Source: Clostridiales bacterium (GTDB lineage: Bacteria; Bacillota; Clostridia; Saccharofermentanales; Saccharofermentanaceae). Taken from it: a DNA stretch of 64,000 bases. The first letter of the stretch is position 1; each line of letters opens with the position of its first letter. The position numbers were made by a program, and so were the translations under genes. The notes beneath the pieces were generated by a model, which saw only the letters and a list, made by a program, of their open reading frames with translations, was not told where the DNA came from and searched no databases. Location of the stretch: NCBI GenBank assembly GCA_017428155.1, contig JAFRRJ010000020.1:1-64000 (forward strand). The letters run 5' to 3'. Shown here piece after piece: positions 16,512 to 24,305 of the stretch.

Positions 16512-16574
16512 GGTATACAAGATTAAACAATATAATAGTTGCATGGCGAAAATAGCCGTTCTATGGGTGAAAAT
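16512..16574 (-). promoter_or_regulatory. LytTR-box promoter of the agr operon
   Basis: Direct repeats GGCGAAAAT at 16545-16553 and GGTGAAAAT at 16566-16574 (plus-strand sense), 12 bp apart, each followed by AGC. A -10-like TATACC (minus strand, 16512-16517) lies 27 bp downstream. This is a variant of the boxes at the two ABC promoters and implies positive autoregulation of the agr operon. Confidence 0.68.
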
Positions 16575-16594
16575 AGCTGTTTTTATAACAAATG

Positions 16595-16628
16595 TATCCC
16601 CAGTGCTCCACGTAGAACACTGGGGATA
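16595..16628 (-). terminator. Hairpin after the relaxase gene
   Basis: TATCCCCAGTG ... CACTGGGGATA, a perfect 11-bp stem with a 12-nt loop, begins 4 nt after the relaxase stop. The trailing T-run is weak, so it may also insulate the agr promoter from mobilization transcripts. Confidence 0.6.
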
Positions 16629-16632
16629 ATCA

Positions 16633-18027
16633 TTATCTTGACCATCCAGAACTCTTTCTCTGATTCTTCCCCAGATCATTCCTGAGTTGTCTCCTGTTTT
16701 CTTCATTAACACGCTGCTGAACAAGGCCTATGGTCATTGCCCGAATCCCAGGTTCCGCCTGTATGATCTCCTCACACATGCGGATCTCCTGATAGAGCGG
16801 TCGCATTTGCTTTGTCTTCTCCTGAGCGGCCAGCCTATAAAGATTGGCATATGCCGGTACGCCTTTTCTTTCCCAATATCGCTGTTGCTTACGGTCTTCG
16901 TCTCTAGCCTTAGCAATATCGGATATCCTTTTCCGAAGCGCTTCTTTAAGGGCCTCGACCTGTTCCGGAGTATCAAGCATATACTTCCTGCAAAAAGACT
17001 GAAGTTGGCAAAGCCGTCTAAGTTTTCGGATCTCCTTTATCAACTGCGGAGAGTATTCACGATACTTTCTACGCTTAGCGCATGATCTGAGCTGCAAACA
17101 GTGATAAGTGATAGTCACGCGGAATCCGGCCCTGCTAAGTCGGTCGGTATATCCCTTCACCTTTTCCGGTGCAGGTATACTTTCAAGGTTGGCGTATGGA
17201 CTTTCGATTACAGTATTCCTGATAATACGCATCCTGAAATCACCAAGCCCGTAACCGGGTCCCAGAGAGTCTAGCCGCACACACTTATCAGAATCAGGAA
17301 GTCTGAGTTTGGGATGAACAAGATCCTTGCCGGTTTCACTTTTAAGAATGAACTGATAGCCCATATCTCTCATCGTAGCAGCAAATTCTCTTTCGGTTCG
17401 GCTACACTGTATCGCAGCATCTATATCAGCTCTCACTTTGCCTCTGAGCGTAATCTTGCCTTCCTTCTGGTCTTTCCATTCACGATAGTTCCTGCGCCTG
17501 TCCTGGTCGATCCTGGGCCTGTCTTCGATAGACAATCCGTAACGCTTGCAGATCGCGTCAGAAACGTCTCTCATGCGCCGGATATCTTCTTTAGTGTCGT
17601 GATACTTATAACCGTCCCGGAACGATACAGAGTTCAAACAGAAGTGATTATGGTAGTGTCTGGTGTTAAGGTGCGTTGCAACAACCACCTCAAACCTGTC
17701 ACCCCATAATTTCTGTGCAAGTTCAACTCCGATCTTATGGGCGGTATCCGCATCAACTTCGCCCTCACGAAAGGACTGATAACCGTGATATGCTACCCGG
17801 CCGCCTTCCTTTCCCCAGAGCTGCTTGGTCTGGGTAAACTGCTTTGCTGCAATCTCCGGTTCACAGTTAATCCCGGTAACATACATCATCTGTTCCGTCT
17901 TATCCGCATCCGTGATATATGACATTACCTGTTGCATATCTCTCGGAGTTGTCTTCTCCGGGTTCTCGATATAATCAACAACGGAAGATACACTGCCTTT
18001 TACAGCCCACATATTCGTTACTGCCAT
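16633..18027 (-). CDS. MOBP-type relaxase of element B
   Basis: A 464-residue relaxase/mobilization nuclease. The N-terminus (MWAVKGSVSSVVDYIENPEKT) contains the likely nucleophile Tyr19, and the metal-binding histidines are in ATHLNTRHYHNHF (His119, His126, His128). The C-terminal half is basic and helical, typical of clostridial mobilization proteins. It nicks oriT and leads the strand into a recipient through a helper's secretion channel. It lies 1 nt after mobC, with candidate oriT just upstream. It is homologous to the relaxase at 30305-31660 in element A, with the same start motif and histidine spacing. Confidence 0.88.
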   Translation of the reverse strand: MAVTNMWAVKGSVSSVVDYIENPEKTTPRDMQQVMSYITDADKTEQMMYVTGINCEPEIAAKQFTQTKQLWGKEGGRVAYHGYQSFREGEVDADTAHKIGVELAQKLWGDRFEVVVATHLNTRHYHNHFCLNSVSFRDGYKYHDTKEDIRRMRDVSDAICKRYGLSIEDRPRIDQDRRRNYREWKDQKEGKITLRGKVRADIDAAIQCSRTEREFAATMRDMGYQFILKSETGKDLVHPKLRLPDSDKCVRLDSLGPGYGLGDFRMRIIRNTVIESPYANLESIPAPEKVKGYTDRLSRAGFRVTITYHCLQLRSCAKRRKYREYSPQLIKEIRKLRRLCQLQSFCRKYMLDTPEQVEALKEALRKRISDIAKARDEDRKQQRYWERKGVPAYANLYRLAAQEKTKQMRPLYQEIRMCEEIIQAEPGIRAMTIGLVQQRVNEENRRQLRNDLGKNQRKSSGWSR

Positions 18028-18028
18028 A

Positions 18029-18352
18029 TCACTTCACCACCTTCCTGAAGGTATCGCACAGCATATCACATACCTCATGGATCTCGTTCTGGTTTCTTTC
18101 CAGCTCAAGTCCGTGTACTATTCCTAATACATTCAGCTTTCGGACAAGCTGGTTGAGATTATTGCCGACACGCCTGACCTCGAAGATCAGGGACACATAA
18201 TCCGCGTCCGGCGGAGCATTGATCTTGGCACCGAGAAGAACCGCTCTGCAGAACTTCTCTCTTGGCATTTTTGCCTTCTTCACCTTGTCATTTAGTGACC
18301 GCCATTCATCTTCGGTGAAGCGGATGACGACGGCTTTGTTTCTTCTGCTCAT
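18029..18352 (-). CDS. mobC: MobC-like relaxosome accessory protein, element B
   Basis: A 107-residue basic protein with an N-terminal ribbon-helix-helix segment (VVIRFTEDEWRSLNDKVKKA, MPREKFCRAVLLGA) and the MobC signature VRRVGNNLNQLVRKLN. MobC proteins bind oriT and help open it for the relaxase. It is coupled to the relaxase (1-nt gap) and directly downstream of the oriT-like hairpins. Its counterpart in element A is 31660-31986. Confidence 0.85.
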   Translation of the reverse strand: MSRRNKAVVIRFTEDEWRSLNDKVKKAKMPREKFCRAVLLGAKINAPPDADYVSLIFEVRRVGNNLNQLVRKLNVLGIVHGLELERNQNEIHEVCDMLCDTFRKVVK

Positions 18353-18384
18353 AGATTTATATACCTCGTGTTTTCATAAAAATA

Positions 18385-18475
18385 GCGCCCGGCTGGGGCG
18401 CATTAGGGGTCTCAGGGTTCTCCCTGAAATGTGCTTTTTGATATCAAAAAGCGTAGCCTGCTACTAATTAGGACA
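18385..18475. other. Candidate oriT of element B
   Basis: Three hairpins in the gap before mobC: GCGCCC-GGCTG-GGGCGC (18385-18401), TCAGGG-TTCT-CCCTGA (18412-18427) and the perfect 20-bp palindrome GCTTTTTGATATCAAAAAGC (18433-18452). The last is followed by GTAGCCTGCTA, which resembles the MOBP nic core (Y-x-x-CYTG/C). Element A has the same arrangement at 32019-32075 with different stem sequences but a similar nic-like core, which strongly suggests function. Confidence 0.6.
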
Positions 18476-18562
18476 ATTGTATGAGAACGTTGTCAGGAGA
18501 TAGGCGGGAACCCGGGAGATGCACAGTTGTATCCCCCGAGTCTCCGCTTGTGAGCAAGTTGA

Positions 18563-19477
18563 TCAGCCCGCTTTTCTGATGTCGTTATAGACTTCAGGTA
18601 ACTTTCCTTCAGCTCTAAGATCATTCTCGATCATGGCCTTAAAGTAGGCGTATTTATCCTTTATCTCCTTATTGGATATCTCACGTTCCAACTTCCTGAA
18701 CATGATTGCAAAATAGTCCTGCATCCACTCATAGCCGGAGCCGTCTGGATCGTGCTCTGTCTCACGCGGAATGCCTTCAAGCATATCTGCAAGCTCTACA
18801 AGAAGTCTTACATCACCTTCACTAAACCCATACTTATAAGCAAATCTGTCCATAATATATGGAATGACGTACTCTTCTTTGGGGTTGTAAACATAATACT
18901 CACCCCTGTCATCCTCCTCATCCGGCTCGTCTTCTTGGACTGATTTGGATTGACCTGAATTGCTTTCTCTTTCGTTGGGTTGGATTAAGTTACATTCGGT
19001 TTGATTGACTTGGATTATATTTTGCTGACAGTCCGCCGCATTTTGCGGACACACGCCCGCGATCAGATCATGGAACCTCGAAGCCTTTACTCTGTCCGAT
19101 CTGAGCGTGTTTTGTTCAAAGAAATCCTTGACCAATACTACGTCATCCTCATTGAGTCTTACAACGAAGTTCTTGCTGACCAATTCCTCAAGTTCTTCCG
19201 ACCCAGCTCCGACAAGGATCATGGCCGGATATGCTTCAACAGCACCCTCATCATCTGTTCTGACAATTAGATACATATACAGCACTTTCGCCTTGTCCGA
19301 GAGCTTCAGGAACCTTCCGCTGCTGATTATCGCATCGGAAATCATGCGCGAAGATCCTTTCACTTTACGGTTGCGGATAACAAATTCTTCCGCTATACTG
19401 TCGGTGTTAGTTACATTTGACTGTCCTTCAGCTGTTGCAGCAGCGTTCGGGGCAGTTTTATTTTTGACTTCATTCAT
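18563..19477 (-). CDS. Replication initiator-like protein, element B
   Basis: A 304-residue protein whose residues about 30-130 resemble the winged-helix N-terminus of phage and plasmid replisome organisers (SSRMISDAIISSGRFLKLSD, AKVLYMYLIVRTDDEGAVEA, FVVRLNEDDVVLVKDFFEQN). A low-complexity linker follows (NQTECNLIQPNERESN, DEPDEEDDRGEY), then a helical DnaD-like tail (DRFAYKYGFSEGDVRLLVEL ... WMQDYFAIMFRKLE). Its first 25 residues match those of the unrelated RepA-like ATPase of element A (32093-33193). It likely supports plasmid-like replication of the excised element. Confidence 0.6.
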   Translation of the reverse strand: MNEVKNKTAPNAAATAEGQSNVTNTDSIAEEFVIRNRKVKGSSRMISDAIISSGRFLKLSDKAKVLYMYLIVRTDDEGAVEAYPAMILVGAGSEELEELVSKNFVVRLNEDDVVLVKDFFEQNTLRSDRVKASRFHDLIAGVCPQNAADCQQNIIQVNQTECNLIQPNERESNSGQSKSVQEDEPDEEDDRGEYYVYNPKEEYVIPYIMDRFAYKYGFSEGDVRLLVELADMLEGIPRETEHDPDGSGYEWMQDYFAIMFRKLEREISNKEIKDKYAYFKAMIENDLRAEGKLPEVYNDIRKAG

Positions 19478-19518
19478 TTTTGTTTATCACTCCTTGTATA
19501 ATAGTTTTTGACAATAAT

Positions 19519-19562
19519 AAAGAGCTTCTGTCTCCTGATAACAGGAATCGAAAGCTCTTTTC
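19519..19562 (-). terminator. Nested hairpin between small RHH-like gene and replication gene
   Basis: Outer stem AAAGAGCTT ... AAGCTCTTT (19519-19527 and 19552-19560), with an inner hairpin TCCTG-ATAA-CAGGA and flanking T/A runs. It lies 30 nt past the stop of the small RHH-like gene and could terminate in either direction or attenuate the downstream replication gene. Confidence 0.5.
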
Positions 19563-19592
19563 TACCGTTTGGTTTGTTGTAATTCTTCTCAC

Positions 19593-19931
19593 CTATAGCA
19601 TTTCCTCCGGGAGTTGGTGACCACACCTGAGGATGTCTTCGATCTCTTCAAGGCAGATCCGACATCTCAATACATCATCTATCATTTCATTCGGATCTAT
19701 TTCTTCAAGAGCCATTCTCAATTTCCTGATCTCGATAGCTAACCTCTCGCTTTCAAACATTCCCCATACGAAATCAATTTTTGTATCAGTAAATGCGTTC
19801 AGGAAAAACTCCTGCATCGGGATTCCAAGAACATTGATCCTCTCTCTGATCCGAACCTCTTCTTCTGGTGTCAGTCTGAAAGTTATAGACCGGTTCCTTA
19901 AGCGGTTATGATCATTCTTCTTCTTTTTCAT
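19593..19931 (-). CDS. Small RHH-like protein, possible relaxosome component, element B
   Basis: A 112-residue protein with a basic N-terminus and the ribbon-helix-helix pattern seen in mobilization proteins (RSITFRLTPEEEVRIRERIN, LGIPMQEFFLNAF), then a helical acidic tail. GAGGAGG lies 5 nt before its ATG. It overlaps the end of the integrase gene by 20 nt and occupies the same slot as 33186-33521 in element A, which has the same N-terminal pattern, so the two are functional equivalents. It may act as a second oriT-binding or copy-control protein. Confidence 0.6.
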   Translation of the reverse strand: MKKKKNDHNRLRNRSITFRLTPEEEVRIRERINVLGIPMQEFFLNAFTDTKIDFVWGMFESERLAIEIRKLRMALEEIDPNEMIDDVLRCRICLEEIEDILRCGHQLPEEML

Positions 19932-20994
19932 CGCTGCCTCCTCTGTAGAAATCGTTAAGCTTAGTTGCCAACTTAGCCTGTGAATCAGGATATAGATGTG
20001 AATACGTATCCAGTGTTGTAGATGACTTCTGATGTCCCAGCCGGCTTTGTATATCCTTAACTCCGAACCCCATTGATATCAGAAGACTCGCGTGGCTGTG
20101 ACGTAAATCGTGTATTCTGATCTTTTTCACACCCGAAATCTTAACTCCCCGCTTCATCTCGTGTTCTAGAAAACCTTTGGTGAAGGGAAAAAGTCTTTCG
20201 TTCTTCTTAAGTCCATAGATACGGCTTTCATAGTCTTTAATATATGGAATCAGAAACTCAGGTATCGTTATCTTTCTACGGCTGCACTCGGTCTTTGGTT
20301 CCGTAATGAGATCTTCCTTATTCAGACGCTGATATGACTTTGTAATCCTGATAACACGGGTTTCAAAATCTATATCGGAAGGAGTCAGAGCAAGAAGCTC
20401 TCCTACACGCATACCGGTCCAGAATAATAGCATAAAGGCCATATATGATTGTGGTTTATCTATAATTGCATCAAGAAATAACGAGAACTCTTCCAAAGTC
20501 CATATGTTCATTTCATCTGCATTAGATTTACCCACAGTTCCTGCTTTTGAACACGGATTAGAACCAAGATCATAATATCTGACTGCATAATTGAACAAAG
20601 CTGCCATCTGATTATTAATCGTCTTAATATACGTAGCTGACTTCTCAGTCCTTATCAGGTGATTCTGCCATTTCCTTATATCCGAAACCGTGATCTCATC
20701 CATCCGCTTATCTTTGAAATAAGGTAAGATCTTCGAGTTAAACAGATATCGTTTGCTCAGAATCGTTGACTTTCGCAGTCTGACTTCCATATCTTCAAAG
20801 TAGATTTCAACAAAATCTCCAAACGATATGTTAAGTTTGGACCCCTTCCTGTTTTGGAAGCTGGAGAGCCACTCGTCAGCATCACGCTTTGTGTTAAACC
20901 CGCGTTTAACAGAATGCTTCCTCTTTCCCGTCCAATCTGTGTACCAATACTGGACATTCCACTTGCCCGTTTTAGGATCTTTCTGTGTACTCAT
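19912..20994 (-). CDS. int: Tyrosine integrase of element B
   Basis: A 360-residue tyrosine recombinase with an N-terminal AP2-like arm-binding segment (KWNVQYWYTDWTGKRKHSVK), a SAM-like core-binding domain (about 55-140), and a catalytic domain. The catalytic domain has Arg196 in WTGMRVGEL, the HDLRHSHASLL box, the GHQKSSTT box and the nucleophile Tyr in LDTYSHLYP. It resembles Tn916-type integrases. The element's guaA 3'-end target is inferred from the att copies. It overlaps the excisionase gene by 4 nt. The homologous integrase of element A is at 33523-34596. Confidence 0.92.
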   Translation of the reverse strand: MSTQKDPKTGKWNVQYWYTDWTGKRKHSVKRGFNTKRDADEWLSSFQNRKGSKLNISFGDFVEIYFEDMEVRLRKSTILSKRYLFNSKILPYFKDKRMDEITVSDIRKWQNHLIRTEKSATYIKTINNQMAALFNYAVRYYDLGSNPCSKAGTVGKSNADEMNIWTLEEFSLFLDAIIDKPQSYMAFMLLFWTGMRVGELLALTPSDIDFETRVIRITKSYQRLNKEDLITEPKTECSRRKITIPEFLIPYIKDYESRIYGLKKNERLFPFTKGFLEHEMKRGVKISGVKKIRIHDLRHSHASLLISMGFGVKDIQSRLGHQKSSTTLDTYSHLYPDSQAKLATKLNDFYRGGSDEKEEE

Positions 20995-21221
20995 ACGGCT
21001 TCCTTTCCGTTCCCGAGATCATCATTGAGCGTTCCTATAGGTGCATATCCGTAGACACGTTCTTCAACATATCTTCTCGGCACCTTTCCCTGAACGATGA
21101 TAAAGCCCTTAGCTTCAAGTTCAGCATTAAGCTGCCTAATCAGTTTGTATGCCTTTGAAAGGCATATGCCGTAAGCTTCGGAAAGCTCTTCGGCTGTTAC
21201 ATAAAACTTAGTGTTTTCCAT
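20991..21221 (-). CDS. xis: Excisionase-like HTH protein, element B
   Basis: A 76-residue protein with a MerR/excisionase-type winged helix (KFYVTAEELSEAYGICLSKA, YKLIRQLNAELEAKGF, QGKVPRRYVEERVYG). It directly precedes and overlaps the integrase gene by 4 nt, the usual place for a recombination directionality factor. Its promoter region is shared with the divergent XRE repressor gene and contains two matching operators (21260-21275 and 21326-21341). The counterpart in element A is 34599-34826. Confidence 0.75.
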   Translation of the reverse strand: MENTKFYVTAEELSEAYGICLSKAYKLIRQLNAELEAKGFIIVQGKVPRRYVEERVYGYAPIGTLNDDLGNGKEAV

Positions 21222-21254
21222 AATAAATTACCTTCTTGTTAATAGATTTGATAA

Positions 21255-21341
21255 TTATATTAGCGTTTACACTAATATAATTGTAATTTCATTGACCTTA
21301 TAAATCAATGATTTTGTTGCAAAAGTTAGTGGTTCCGCTAA
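21255..21341. promoter_or_regulatory. Operators in the xis-int / XRE divergent control region
   Basis: Two 16-bp operators of one design: TTAGCG-TTTA-CACTAA (21260-21275, inside the longer perfect dyad TTATATTAG ... CTAATATAA at 21255-21280) and TTAGTG-GTTC-CGCTAA (21326-21341). A further half site, CACTAA, is at 21357-21362. They lie between divergent genes, as in phage-like switches, and are the likely targets of the XRE protein. Confidence 0.6.
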
Positions 21342-21376
21342 TTCCGTGATATACTTCACTAATAGCGGAGGTTGTT

Positions 21377-22000
21377 ATGACAATAGGAGAAAGAATCAGA
21401 TACTATCGTAAGAATGCAGATATGACTCAGCGTGAGCTGGCTGCAACTACCGGCATACACTATGTTTCTATCTGCAATTACGAGTCCGGGAAGATGATTC
21501 CCCGTGAAGATCAGATCAGGAAGATCGCGGATGCTTTAGGTATAAGTTATTCTTCCCTCAATAATCCTGATTCAGATACGAGAAGGTTCCAGACACTCGG
21601 TAATCTCTTTGAACTTTTGATGTCTCTTCACCGATCAGGTGTTATGACACTTTCCGGCAAAAGAGATACATCCGGTGCTATCACAAAAAAGTCTGCCAAA
21701 CTCACGCCTATGAACAATCTTTTAGCGTACTTCAGGCTCCTTAACCCCGATGCCAGTGATTCCCTTGATCTCTCGAAGATCACGCTAAAACTTCAAAACG
21801 ACTTCGTGCTTTCGAAAATGATCGAATGGGAAGCTCTTTACTACGCCATCTCCTCTCTCGAAGGAAAGGAAAAGCTTTCCCGTAAAGAAAAGGACTGCCT
21901 GGCTAAAGCTAAAACAGACATCGGTTTACTGGAGATAGAACTTACCGGTTACCGGATTAGCCTGGACTCTTCTAAGGGCATCAATATCCTGGAAGACTGA
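21377..22000 (+). CDS. XRE-family transcriptional regulator, element B
   Basis: A 207-residue regulator with an N-terminal Cro/C1 helix-turn-helix (about 1-65; TIGERIRYYRKNADMTQREL, TTGIHYVSICNYESGKMIPR) and a helical C-terminal region of unknown fold. It is divergent from xis-int, separated by operators at 21255-21341, and is preceded by GCGGAGG. Repressors in this position usually hold the element in the integrated state. The C-terminal part lacks a peptidase or a LexA-type autocleavage site, so control by ordinary SOS cleavage is unlikely. Confidence 0.82.
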   Translation: MTIGERIRYYRKNADMTQRELAATTGIHYVSICNYESGKMIPREDQIRKIADALGISYSSLNNPDSDTRRFQTLGNLFELLMSLHRSGVMTLSGKRDTSGAITKKSAKLTPMNNLLAYFRLLNPDASDSLDLSKITLKLQNDFVLSKMIEWEALYYAISSLEGKEKLSRKEKDCLAKAKTDIGLLEIELTGYRISLDSSKGINILED

Positions 22001-22539
22001 TTTTCCCCTATTGTGTTTGTGTTTTAAAACCGGAAGACCCTCGCATTGCTGACTACGAGTACATGGGAGTCTCACCCCGGGTGACTGATACGCCCCCGCT
22101 GCTCATCACAGAAGTATCATTATCCCTTTGTATCTGTCATCGCCTCCCTCGGGGTGCAACCCCGATTCTGACTCATCCCCTTTATCGCTCTCGGTCTTGC
22201 GGCCGGTCATGGCGAGGTCGGAGTCAACTTGGCTCGGTATTTTAACGCCGATACAAGGAACGTACCTTCCGGTTTGTTTATTCAGTTGTCAAGTTACGGT
22301 GAAGGTAATTTACAGTCTCCTTTTCAGGAGGCTTTCTACTTGTGCCTTCACTATATAGCTGTTGGGTTTCAGGTTTTTTGGGGGTATTTGTGTTAACATT
22401 TCGTGAACATTTGTTCTGTTCAATAAATACAAGGGTTTCAAGGCAAAGAAAAAGAACATATTTTTGGTGTTTTGGTGTAAAATAGGGGGTGCAGAGCAAA
22501 ATAGTCAAATAGAAATTTGATAAATACATGAGGAATAAT
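22001..22539. other. Structured GC-rich non-coding block in element B
   Basis: No convincing gene. From about 22020 to 22350 the sequence is GC-rich relative to its surroundings and full of dyads: TCACCC-C-GGGTGA (22072-22084), TCGGGGT-GCA-ACCCCGA (22149-22165) and CTCCT-TTTC-AGGAG near 22320. It could be a non-coding RNA or an origin of replication of the excised element. From 22350 to 22539 the DNA becomes AT-rich and holds the promoter of the ATPase gene. Confidence 0.35.
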
Positions 22540-23835
22540 ATGAACAAAGAAACTGATTTTTATGATTACAGCCGCCTTATATTAGACATCAATGCGCATC
22601 GGTGTAAGAACATCGTTCTTATTCTTGGCGATCCATTCACCGGGAAGACTAGACTATGGAAAAGGTTAACCGCAACCCAAGATGGTGTATTCTCAGTATC
22701 CTTCAAAGGGTATGACGTAAGCATCCTGCCCGGTTTGATCAACTCGGAGTGCGCGACGTGGGATGATCTGTTTGCTTGGATCTGCAGTCAGGGAACGTAC
22801 AAATACCTGATAATCGATGATGCGGATTGCGGAAAGAATACTGAGAGTTTCTGGAAAGCCCTTATGAATCTGAAAGAGGATTCTATGAAGCTTAAAGTTG
22901 TGTTGATTTCGTCTAAGGACACTACTCCTGCCGAACTGAATTGCACTACTTTTGAGTTGTCTCTTATGACATGGAAAGAGTTATCTGACCATCTGGATCT
23001 GACCGGCAAAGAATTAAAGGAACTGTTGTGCATTACAGGTGGTTATCCTGAAATTATGACCGAATTCAATCTGCATGGTTCATTCGAAGAAAAACTTGCA
23101 TGTCTTCTCACTCCCGAATCTGCATTTTGGAATTTGGCGCCAAAGATCCTAGAAAGGCTTTTTTCTACTGTCGAGACCTATAACACGATCCTATATGCAA
23201 TGACACAAGGCAACAAAGCCCTGACTACTATTGCAAAGGCTTCAGGCATGAAGAACAATGCCTGTCTCGAATATCTGAAAAAGCTTCTGGAAAAAGGATT
23301 GATCCATCAAAAGGAATCTCAGAACGGGCATAAAGAATACTTCATCGTTAATTCGTATATATATCTTTGGTACGCATTCGTATATACAGCAAAACTCAAA
23401 GCAGACTTTACCATAAGCGATCAGACTATTACTAATTTTGATGAAAAACTGAGAAAAGAAGTATATCGCCGGTTTTTTAGGACTGCATCACTGGACTATC
23501 TTCAATACTTTTATTTTAAACATTGGAGCTTTGACATTATAAAGGATGAACTGCATCAAGACGTAACCATTGATAAAGTCAATTTCGATTATGTGGGAGA
23601 AGATAAATATCTTCACCGCATGGTCTTATTCAAATGCGGACTTATAAAAACACCGCTCTTAAAGAAAGCGCTCAGGGCTATGAAACAGATCCCTTTATCT
23701 GATAAGGAATATGTTTTTCTGTTTACCAACAAGGCGATTCCGAGAGGCTGCTGGACAATCGCCAAGAAATCTGACAATATTCATATAGTTCAGGAGAAAT
23801 CTCTTTATAGGTTACGCGGATTACCGAATGAATAA
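22540..23835 (+). CDS. AAA ATPase with C-terminal DUF234-like region
   Basis: A cytoplasmic ATPase: Walker A GDPFTGKTRLW (about residues 31-41), Walker B YLIIDDADC, a winged-helix segment around ALTTIAKASGMKNNACLEYL, and a C-terminal nuclease-like DUF234 region (RRFFRTASLDYLQYFYFKHW, then VNFDYVGEDKYLHRMVLFKC). I start it at ATG 22540, 6 nt after GAGGA; the ATG four codons earlier has no ribosome binding site. Such ATPases are common in archaea and gut anaerobes, often in mobile or defence regions, with no settled function. It lies at the inner end of element B. Confidence 0.7.
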   Translation: MNKETDFYDYSRLILDINAHRCKNIVLILGDPFTGKTRLWKRLTATQDGVFSVSFKGYDVSILPGLINSECATWDDLFAWICSQGTYKYLIIDDADCGKNTESFWKALMNLKEDSMKLKVVLISSKDTTPAELNCTTFELSLMTWKELSDHLDLTGKELKELLCITGGYPEIMTEFNLHGSFEEKLACLLTPESAFWNLAPKILERLFSTVETYNTILYAMTQGNKALTTIAKASGMKNNACLEYLKKLLEKGLIHQKESQNGHKEYFIVNSYIYLWYAFVYTAKLKADFTISDQTITNFDEKLRKEVYRRFFRTASLDYLQYFYFKHWSFDIIKDELHQDVTIDKVNFDYVGEDKYLHRMVLFKCGLIKTPLLKKALRAMKQIPLSDKEYVFLFTNKAIPRGCWTIAKKSDNIHIVQEKSLYRLRGLPNE

Positions 23836-23902
23836 CACATACATTTAGAGACAACAGAACACACTAGAAATAATCTTCTGATTATTCTATTAAAAAACGT
23901 TT

Positions 23903-23923
23903 TGAACTCATTTTGAACTCACG
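23903..23923. repeat. Integrase arm-type repeats, inner end of element B
   Basis: Two TGAACTCA copies at 23903-23910 and 23914-23921. The pair plus flanks is identical over 21 bp to 5813-5833 at the other end of the element. It lies about 60 bp inside the att copy at 23981. Confidence 0.6.
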
Positions 23924-23932
23924 GAGCAAATA

Positions 23933-23966
23933 AAGAAGCCTGAAACGCAATGATTTCAGGCTTCTT
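23933..23966. terminator. Hairpin beside the middle att site
   Basis: AAGAAGCCTGAAA ... TTTCAGGCTTCTT, a perfect 13-bp stem with an 8-nt loop, adjacent to the att copy at 23981-23993. All three att copies have a terminator-like hairpin on the same side, suggesting each element carries a replacement terminator for guaA. Confidence 0.6.
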
Positions 23967-23980
23967 GAGATTTCTGTATG

Positions 23981-23993
23981 TTATTCAAGCTCG
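23981..23993 (-). other. Middle attachment-site copy (junction of elements B and A)
   Basis: TTATTCAAGCTCG, matching the guaA 3' end with two changes; on the minus strand it reads Ser-Glu-Leu-Glu-stop. GCGTTTCAGGCTT, about 32 nt beyond the stop, resembles the sequence at the same distance after guaA (GCGTTTCAAGGCTT). It marks the junction between the two islands. Confidence 0.62.
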
Positions 23994-24105
23994 CTAACTC
24001 TAGTATTATTAAGCGGTTTAGCTTTTTATTTTCCTCTAGATGTTGTGCTGATTTTATCAAAAACACGTTTTTCTCTCAACTGTTTTTCAGCTTCAATATC
24101 ATATG

Positions 24106-24122
24106 GTTATCACCGTGATAAC
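24106..24122. repeat. Arm-type palindrome, inner end of element A
   Basis: GTTATCAC-C-GTGATAAC, an 8-bp inverted pair. The same GTTATCA(C) unit recurs three times near the guaA end of this element (35518, 35663, 35674). Apart from this, the 23994-24248 interval holds no gene. Confidence 0.5.
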
Positions 24123-24248
24123 ACGGAAGGACATAAATGGACAAAAAGCCAACTAAAAACAATAACAGACAATTGTAGACGTTAGTGGACGGTCTAGAGG
24201 GGGACGAGGGGTATTGACGATACAGATCTTGTAAATCAACATAATAAA

Positions 24249-24280
24249 GGAGGAAGAATTCCCCATAAGATTCTTCCTCC
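24249..24280 (-). terminator. Terminator of the M56 peptidase operon
   Basis: GGAGGAAGAAT ... ATTCTTCCTCC, a perfect 11-bp stem with 10-nt loop, followed on the minus strand by TTTATTATG; 25 nt after the peptidase stop. Confidence 0.75.
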
Positions 24281-24305
24281 CTGCCTGGCTAAAAATGTTT
24301 ATCGT

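Larger units (their letters stand above)
5697..23993. mobile_element. Integrative mobilizable element B
   Basis: An 18.3-kb island bounded by guaA 3'-end copies at 5696-5710 and 23981-23993, with TGAACTCA arm-type repeats just inside both ends. Backbone: tyrosine integrase (19912-20994), excisionase, divergent XRE repressor, small RHH-like protein, replication protein, oriT-like hairpins, MobC and MOBP-type relaxase. Cargo: Schlafen-type ATPase regulator, two FtsX-type ABC modules, an agr quorum-sensing operon and an AAA ATPase. No type IV secretion or coupling-protein gene is present, so transfer would require a helper element. The boundaries are inferred from repeats, not from comparison with an empty site. 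Confidence 0.75.

Noticed and set aside
15927..16724. Longer agrB reading starting near 16724
   Set aside because: The extra 77 residues run through the LytTR boxes and the relaxase terminator and do not resemble AgrB; ATG 16491-16493 has a ribosome binding site and gives the family length.
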